Part shown: one piece after another, positions 59,380 through 64,000 of the stretch | How positions within the stretch are numbered: position 1 is the first letter of the stretch | Layout of the letters: each line of letters begins with the position of its first letter | Origin: an uncultured Myxococcaceae bacterium | GTDB taxonomy: Bacteria > Myxococcota_A > Polyangia > Polyangiales > Ga0077539 | Assembly: GCA_945952225.1 (NCBI GenBank) | Contig: CAMFHP010000014.1 | Span: forward strand, 1-64,000 | Direction of reading: 5' to 3' | DNA: 64,000 bases | The notes under the pieces: generated by a model | Databases searched by the model: none | What the model saw: only the letters and a program-made list of their open reading frames with translations | Told to the model about the DNA's origin: nothing | Translations under genes and position numbers: made by a program

Positions 59380-61254
59380 ATGAATCGTGGCTGGTACTGG
59401 CGGCTCGGACTCGTGCTCGCGTCCATCGTGGCGGCGTTCGCGGTCCTCTGGCCCAACATTCCGAAGGTGTCGACGCCGTGGGCGCGGCAGCACATTCCGT
59501 TTCGCCTCAACGAAGGTCTCGACATCCGCGGTGGCGCGCGCCTCTCGTACGATGTGCAGATCGGTCAGGCGATCGGGGAGCGCCGCAACCGTCAGATCGA
59601 AGACGTGCGTGAGCAGCTCGCGCGCGACTTCCGCATCCATCGCGGCCAGGATCGCCTCACGCCCGATGAGGTCACCCAGCTCGCACAGCGCGTGACCCTG
59701 ACGGCTCTTTCGAACAACCGTCAGTTCGCCGTGCGCTTCCGCGACGCGGCCGACGTGTCGAAGATCACGAGCGACTTTCTCAGCCGCCGCGGCCTCGTGC
59801 GCGTGAGCTCCTCGGGCAGCACGGTGGTGCTCAGCCTCCGTCAGGAAGAGGTCACGCAGCTCGAAGACACGGCCGTGCGTCAGGCCGTGGAGACCATCAC
59901 CAACCGCGTCGACGAGCTCGCCATCAAGGAGACGTCGATCACCGCGCGCGGCGAGACCATCGTGGTCGAGGTGCCCGGTCAGAACGAGTCGGAGTTCAAC
60001 CGCATCCGCGACATCATCCGCCGCACCGCGCGTCTCGAGTTCAAGATCCTCGATGACGAGAGCACCGTGCTTCAGGACATCACGTCGGGGCGCGTTCCCC
60101 AGGGCGTGACCGCGCCCACGGATCACCCGACGCCGCCGTCGCTGCCCGAGGGCATCTCGCTCCAGAGCGAGCCCACGACCGCGGGGCGCGGCCGCAACGT
60201 CATGGCGTCGTTCCTCTACGCGACGGGCGCCGACGCGCGGCAGAAGCTCCAGACCTACCTCGACGCGATCCGTCCGTTCATCCCCGAGGGACGCCAGATC
60301 CTCATGGGCAAGGCCGACCGCGCGCAGAACGCGGCGCCGGGCTCGCCCGAGTCGTGGCGCACGTACACGGTCTTCTCCGTGGCGCAGGTCGACGGCTCGA
60401 TGATCTCCGACGCGCAGGTCGCGCTCGATCCGCAGGACAACCACCCCTACGTGCAGCTTCAGTTCAACCGTCGCGGCGCCGAGGTCTTCGACCGCGTCAC
60501 GAACGAGAACGTGAAGAAGCGCTTCGCCATCGTGCTCGATGAGCGCGTGAACTCGGCGCCCGTGATCCGTCAGCGCATCTCGGGTGGCAACGCCTCGATC
60601 ACGCTCGGCGCCGACGATCCCCAGTCGGTGCTCCGCGAGGCGAACGAGCTCATGGTGGTGCTCCGCGCCGGCGCGCTCCCCGCGCCGCTCAGCGAGGGCA
60701 AGCAGGACTACATCGGCCCGACGCTCGGCTCCGACACCATTCGCAACGCGCAGCACGCGATGCTCGTGGGCATCGGTCTCGTGCTCGCGTTCATGGCCAT
60801 CTACTACGGCGCGGCGGGTTGGATCGCGAACAGCGCGGTGCTCGTGAACCTGCTCATGCAGCTCGCGGCGCTGGCCCTTTTCGGCGCCACGATCACGCTC
60901 CCCGGCCTCGCGGGCCTCGCGCTCACCGTGGGCATGAGCGTCGACAACAACGTGCTCATCAACGAGCGCATCCGTGAAGAGCTCCACGCGGGCAAGTCGA
61001 TCCGCGCGGCGGTCGACGCGGGCTACAACCACGCGTTCACCGCGATCTTCGACGGTCACGTCACGACGTTCATCTCGGGCGTCGTGCTGCTCCAGTACGG
61101 CACCGGCCCGGTGAAGGGCTTCGCGGTCACGCTGCTCATCGGCATCATCGCGAACCTGTTCACCGGCGTGTTCGCCACCCGCGTCGTGTTCGACTGGCTC
61201 GTGCGCGGTCTCAAGGTCAAGCGCCTCCTCGGCGTTGCGGCGCAGAAGGCGTAG
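59380..61254 (+). CDS. secD: SecD, protein translocase subunit
   Basis: 624 residues. TM1 near the N-terminus, NEGLDIRGGARLSYDV (family motif LDLxGG-like), then the large periplasmic P1 domain, and five C-terminal helices with VDNNVLINERIREELHAGKS (the D-rich proton/helix motif) and GYNHAFTAIFDGHVTTFISG. SecDF uses proton-motive force to pull exported proteins. A GGAAGAGGGG Shine-Dalgarno precedes ATG 59380 by ~10 nt; secF follows after 8 bp. Confidence 0.97.
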   Translation: MNRGWYWRLGLVLASIVAAFAVLWPNIPKVSTPWARQHIPFRLNEGLDIRGGARLSYDVQIGQAIGERRNRQIEDVREQLARDFRIHRGQDRLTPDEVTQLAQRVTLTALSNNRQFAVRFRDAADVSKITSDFLSRRGLVRVSSSGSTVVLSLRQEEVTQLEDTAVRQAVETITNRVDELAIKETSITARGETIVVEVPGQNESEFNRIRDIIRRTARLEFKILDDESTVLQDITSGRVPQGVTAPTDHPTPPSLPEGISLQSEPTTAGRGRNVMASFLYATGADARQKLQTYLDAIRPFIPEGRQILMGKADRAQNAAPGSPESWRTYTVFSVAQVDGSMISDAQVALDPQDNHPYVQLQFNRRGAEVFDRVTNENVKKRFAIVLDERVNSAPVIRQRISGGNASITLGADDPQSVLREANELMVVLRAGALPAPLSEGKQDYIGPTLGSDTIRNAQHAMLVGIGLVLAFMAIYYGAAGWIANSAVLVNLLMQLAALALFGATITLPGLAGLALTVGMSVDNNVLINERIREELHAGKSIRAAVDAGYNHAFTAIFDGHVTTFISGVVLLQYGTGPVKGFAVTLLIGIIANLFTGVFATRVVFDWLVRGLKVKRLLGVAAQKA

Positions 61255-61262
61255 AGGCTGAC

Positions 61263-62465
61263 ATGGAAATCAAGACCAACCGCGTCTACGACTTCATGAG
61301 CATCCGGCGATACTGGATCGCCTTCTCGCTCATCATGTCGGTCCTCTCGGCGATCCTGATCTGGAAGCCCGGCCCCCGCTACGGCATCGACTTCATGGGC
61401 GGCACCGAGCTCACGGTGCAGTTCAACAGCGCGGTCTCGACGGACGACATCCGTCAGGCGCTCGAACGCATGGGCAACGAGCGCCCCGAGGTGGTGCCCA
61501 CCGCCAGCGCGCAGCGTCCCAACGAGTTCATCATCCGCGTCGAGAAGACCTCGTCGCTCTCGAACGCGGAGCGTGACTCGATCAAGCGCGAGACCGAGCG
61601 CCGACTCGCCGCGACGCCTGACCGTGGCTCGCTCGGTGACTTCCGCCTCTCGCCCGGCGGCGACCATCTCATCGTGCAGATCAACGGCGGCGACATGTCG
61701 GGCACCGACGTGGCCTCGCTGCTCCGCGACGCGGGCGCCAACGTGCGCGGCGACACGGCGATCCAGATGGGCGCGCGCGACGAGCACCGCTGGCAGGTTC
61801 CCCTCGTGGGCGTGGGCGACCGGATCTTCCGCCAGCTCACGGGCTCCCGCGATCAGGGCGGCCTCGGCGTCGAAGGGCGCCTCAACGCCAGCGTGTGGGT
61901 GTCGCCCAAGGCCGGCAAGGAGCTCCGCGACGCGGCCGTGCGCGCGGTGGCCTACTCGATCGTGTTCATCATGATCTTCGTGGCCTTCCGCTTCGACCTC
62001 CGCTTCGCGCCGGGCGGCGTGCTCGCCCTCACGCACGACGCGCTCGTCACGCTCGGCTTCTTCGTCGTGACCCGCAAGGAGGTCACCATCTCCACGGTGG
62101 CCGCCATCCTCACGGTCGTGGGCTACTCGATGAACGACACGATCATCGTGTACGACCGCATCCGCGAGAACCTCGCGCGCCGCAAGAACGCGCGCATGCT
62201 CGACGTGATCAACATCTCGGTGAGCGAGATGCTCTCGCGCACGATCCTCACGTCGACCACCGTGGTGCTCTCCGTCGCGGCCTTCGCCATCATCGGCACG
62301 GGCGTCATTCGCGACTTCGCGTGGGCCATGATCGTCGGCGTCGTGGCGGGCACCTACAGCTCGATCTACGTGGCCGCGCCCTTCACCGAGTGGATCGACA
62401 CGCGCTTCTTCCACACGCCCGACGCCGCCGCCCCCGCGGGCGAAACCGCCTCGACGAGCGCCTGA
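61263..62465 (+). CDS. secF: SecF, protein translocase subunit
   Basis: 400 residues. N-terminal helix and GPRYGIDFMGGTELTVQF (SecF family GGxxL motif), periplasmic domain, then VVGYSMNDTIIVYDRIRENLARRKN, the conserved loop between helices, and SRTILTSTTVVLSVAAFAIIG. Complete, with a short Ala/Ser-rich C-terminus. Partner of SecD in the same transcript. Confidence 0.97.
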   Translation: MEIKTNRVYDFMSIRRYWIAFSLIMSVLSAILIWKPGPRYGIDFMGGTELTVQFNSAVSTDDIRQALERMGNERPEVVPTASAQRPNEFIIRVEKTSSLSNAERDSIKRETERRLAATPDRGSLGDFRLSPGGDHLIVQINGGDMSGTDVASLLRDAGANVRGDTAIQMGARDEHRWQVPLVGVGDRIFRQLTGSRDQGGLGVEGRLNASVWVSPKAGKELRDAAVRAVAYSIVFIMIFVAFRFDLRFAPGGVLALTHDALVTLGFFVVTRKEVTISTVAAILTVVGYSMNDTIIVYDRIRENLARRKNARMLDVINISVSEMLSRTILTSTTVVLSVAAFAIIGTGVIRDFAWAMIVGVVAGTYSSIYVAAPFTEWIDTRFFHTPDAAAPAGETASTSA

Positions 62466-62540
62466 TCCCGTCGCGGCCCACGCCGCGCGTCTCACCCTCG
62501 CGACGCCACGTCGCCGTTCCCCGCAACAACCCGCACACGC

Positions 62541-62546
62541 TACGAT
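62541..62546 (+). promoter_or_regulatory. -10-like box TACGAT of the methyltransferase gene
   Basis: Followed by CGCGGCC, the same 13-mer as before the XRE gene at 28483, but here the gene starts 63 nt further on and has a GGAGG Shine-Dalgarno (about 62597). Confidence 0.3.
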
Positions 62547-62609
62547 CGCGGCCCTGAATGCCGGGCGACGATCGGCGCATCCACGCCATCGCCCGACGGA
62601 GGATCACGC

Positions 62610-63425
62610 ATGGAACCCACGGAATCGCTCAAAGACTCGGTCCGCGCGCACTGGGAGGCCGAGACCTGCGGCACGCGCGGCGTCGACACGGGCGACCGCA
62701 AGGCCTTCTTCGACCAGATCGAGCGAGAGCGCTACGAGTGGGAGCCGTACATCCGGCCCTTCGCGCAGTTCGAACGCGGACGCGGCAAGCGCGTGCTCGA
62801 AGTGGGGGTCGGCGCGGGCACGGACTTCATCAACTGGGTGCGCAACGGCGCCATCGCGTCGGGCGTCGACCTCACCGAGCGCGGTGTGGAGCTCACCCGC
62901 GAGCGTGTGGCCCTCGAAGGCTTCACCGCCGACGTGCAGCAGGCCGACGCCGAGCGCCTGCCCTTCGAAGACAACACCTTCGACATCGTCTACTCGTACG
63001 GCGTGCTGCACCACAGCCCCCACACGGTGCGCGCGATCAGCGAGGTGTACCGCGTGCTCAAGCCAGGCGGCACCGCGCTCATCATGGTCTACCACCTCGA
63101 GTCGTGGACCACGCTGATGCTCTGGACGCTCCACTGCCTGCTCAAGGGGCAGCCGTGGAAGAGCCCGCGTTGGGCCGTGTACCAATACCTCGAAAGCCCC
63201 GGCACGAAGGTCTACACGGTCGACGAGGCGCGCACGCTCTTCGGTGACTTCTCGCACGCGAAGGTGTGGACGCAGCTCGCGTTCGGCGACCTGCTGAAGT
63301 TCCGTCTCTCCAGCAAGTACGAGCACCCGCTGCACCGCGCGCTGTTCGCGCTCTACCCCCGTCGGCTCGTGCAGTTTCTCGGCGACCGCTTCGGTCTGTG
63401 CCTCTTCATCGAGGCCACCAAGTAA
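62610..63425 (+). CDS. class I SAM-dependent methyltransferase
   Basis: 271 residues. Motif I VLEVGVGAGTDF and GVDLTERGVEL (acidic SAM ribose contact), then AERLPFEDNTFDIVYSYGVLHH and EVYRVLKPGGTALIMVYH, typical of Methyltransf_11. The N-terminus (ESLKDSVRAHWEAETCGTR) and the long C-terminal part (~110 residues, with KFRLSSKYEHPLHRALFALYP) are extra to the core and may bind the substrate. Substrate unknown. The Shine-Dalgarno GGAGG is well placed. Transcribed separately from secF. Confidence 0.9.
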   Translation: MEPTESLKDSVRAHWEAETCGTRGVDTGDRKAFFDQIERERYEWEPYIRPFAQFERGRGKRVLEVGVGAGTDFINWVRNGAIASGVDLTERGVELTRERVALEGFTADVQQADAERLPFEDNTFDIVYSYGVLHHSPHTVRAISEVYRVLKPGGTALIMVYHLESWTTLMLWTLHCLLKGQPWKSPRWAVYQYLESPGTKVYTVDEARTLFGDFSHAKVWTQLAFGDLLKFRLSSKYEHPLHRALFALYPRRLVQFLGDRFGLCLFIEATK

Positions 63426-63478
63426 CCGGTTGCCAGGCTGCCGACCGCAAACGAGACAGACCCCCCGCGACGGTGCGA

Positions 63479-63484
63479 TAGACA
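63479..63484 (+). promoter_or_regulatory. -10-like box TAGACA of recJ
   Basis: TAGACA, 10-nt gap, ATG 63495. Confidence 0.35.
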
Positions 63485-63494
63485 CCGCTCGCGC

Positions 63495-64000
63495 ATGCAC
63501 GACGCCCCCGAACGCCCCGCCACGCTCGACCCCGCGGCCCTCGATGACGCCGCGGCTGCGCTCACCCGCGCGCTCCAGCTCCATCCGCTCGTGGCGCGTG
63601 TCGTCGCGATGCGCGGCGGCACCACGCCCGACCGCGCGCGCCGCTGGCTCTCTCCACGCCTCCAGGACCTCACGCGCCCCGACGCGATGATCGATCGCGA
63701 CCGCGCCGCGGAGCGCATCGTCGACGCCGTGAAGCGCCGCGAGCGCATCGCCGTGTTCGGCGACTACGACGTCGATGGGATCACCAGCGCCTCGCTCCTC
63801 TCGCGCGTCCTGCGCCGCCTCGGGGGAGAGGTCTCGACGCACGTCGCCTCGCGCTTCTCCGGCGGCTATGGGCTCAGCGATGCGGCCGTCGATCGCATCC
63901 TCGCGGATCGACCCACGCTGCTCATCACCTGCGACTGCGGAACGAGCGATCACCCGCGCCTCGAACGGCTCCGCGCGCTCGGCGTCGACGTGATCGTGGT
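63495..64000 (+). CDS. recJ: single-strand-specific exonuclease RecJ (5' part; runs off the window)
   Basis: The first 168 residues are visible from ATG 63495. They begin with an Ala-rich helix (LDDAAAALTRALQLHPLVAR), then RRWLSPRLQDLTRPDAM, the typical RecJ N-terminus. The DHH-family motif IAVFGDYDVDGITSASLL follows, with metal-binding aspartates, then LLITCDCGTSDHPRLERL at motif II. RecJ degrades single-stranded DNA 5'-3' in recombination and mismatch repair. No stop occurs before position 64000. Confidence 0.9.
   Translation, partial: MHDAPERPATLDPAALDDAAAALTRALQLHPLVARVVAMRGGTTPDRARRWLSPRLQDLTRPDAMIDRDRAAERIVDAVKRRERIAVFGDYDVDGITSASLLSRVLRRLGGEVSTHVASRFSGGYGLSDAAVDRILADRPTLLITCDCGTSDHPRLERLRALGVDVIV

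Noticed and set aside
62558-63247. Alternative frame starting upstream of the methyltransferase gene
   Set aside because: It is out of frame with the methyltransferase, rich in Arg/Ala and antisense-like in composition. The GGAGG site points to ATG 62610.

Overview
The window is chromosomal DNA of a very GC-rich bacterium (roughly 70% G+C by eye) and reads as Myxococcota, probably a Polyangia/Sandaracinus-like lineage. The evidence is MYXO-CTERM-type sorting tails (19171-19290 and the end of the gene at 38852), several Hanks-type Ser/Thr kinases with long Pro/Ala tails, many lipoproteins with Asp/Ser/Thr-rich linkers and Cys repeats, a hybrid histidine kinase, an NtrC-type regulator and many proteins of unknown function. 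About 50 genes fill almost all of the DNA. There is one tRNA gene and no rRNA, IS element, prophage or CRISPR array.

Layout. 1-6.3 kb: a kinase-like protein lacking its catalytic residues (runs off the left edge), an unknown protein, a UDPGP-type nucleotidyltransferase, a precorrin-2 dehydrogenase-like protein and a membrane Ser/Thr kinase. 6.4-21 kb: cell-surface proteins (lipoproteins, an Arg/Asp-repeat secreted protein, an MscS channel, a TonB-family protein and a 1362-residue MYXO-CTERM/lipoprotein fusion), with a seven-unit 43-bp tandem repeat at 9119-9387. 21.2-25.7 kb: tRNA-Leu(TAA), then a compact locus of two acyl carrier proteins (minus strand) divergent from a ketosynthase, a ketosynthase-like partner without catalytic residues, and an alpha-oxoamine synthase (plus strand). 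25.7-30 kb: a degenerate membrane-bound sigma54-activator homologue, a small membrane protein, an XRE regulator with a clear palindromic operator, and a rhomboid-fold protein. 30.1-36.3 kb: a Tol system (TolQ, TolR, TolA/TonB-like, TolB) with a hybrid histidine kinase and an ECF sigma factor inside it. 36.3-41.3 kb: TPR protein, DUF2723 membrane protein, a secreted protein and an NtrC-type response regulator. 41.7-51.4 kb: uridine kinase, ferredoxin, SDR, a stand-alone Bet/RecT annealing protein, and a housekeeping run holB-ricT-metG-HEAT-tatD whose order resembles Bacillus. 51.5-64 kb: GDPD, an M16 protease pair, TPR protein, Ser/Thr kinase, lipoprotein, yajC-secD-secF, a methyltransferase and the start of recJ.

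Most distinctive observations: (1) the ACP-ACP / KS-KS'-AOS locus (21356-25649) has the same parts as PigH (ACP-ACP-aminotransferase) and PigJ (KS-KS-like) of prodigiosin biosynthesis, but as five separate genes and without the pyrrole-forming enzymes. It is the best candidate here for an undescribed pathway, presumably making an alpha-aminoketone lipid or metabolite. (2) At many genes a TANNNT-like -10 box ends only 6-10 nt before the start codon, which predicts widespread leaderless transcription. (3) The 43-bp repeat carries a varying palindromic core. (4) One polypeptide joins a MYXO-CTERM tail directly to a second lipoprotein-type signal.

Coordinates include the stop codon. Several starts were chosen by -10 box position, Shine-Dalgarno sequence or signal peptide rather than taking the longest frame. 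All functional calls come from reading the sequence; no searches were run.
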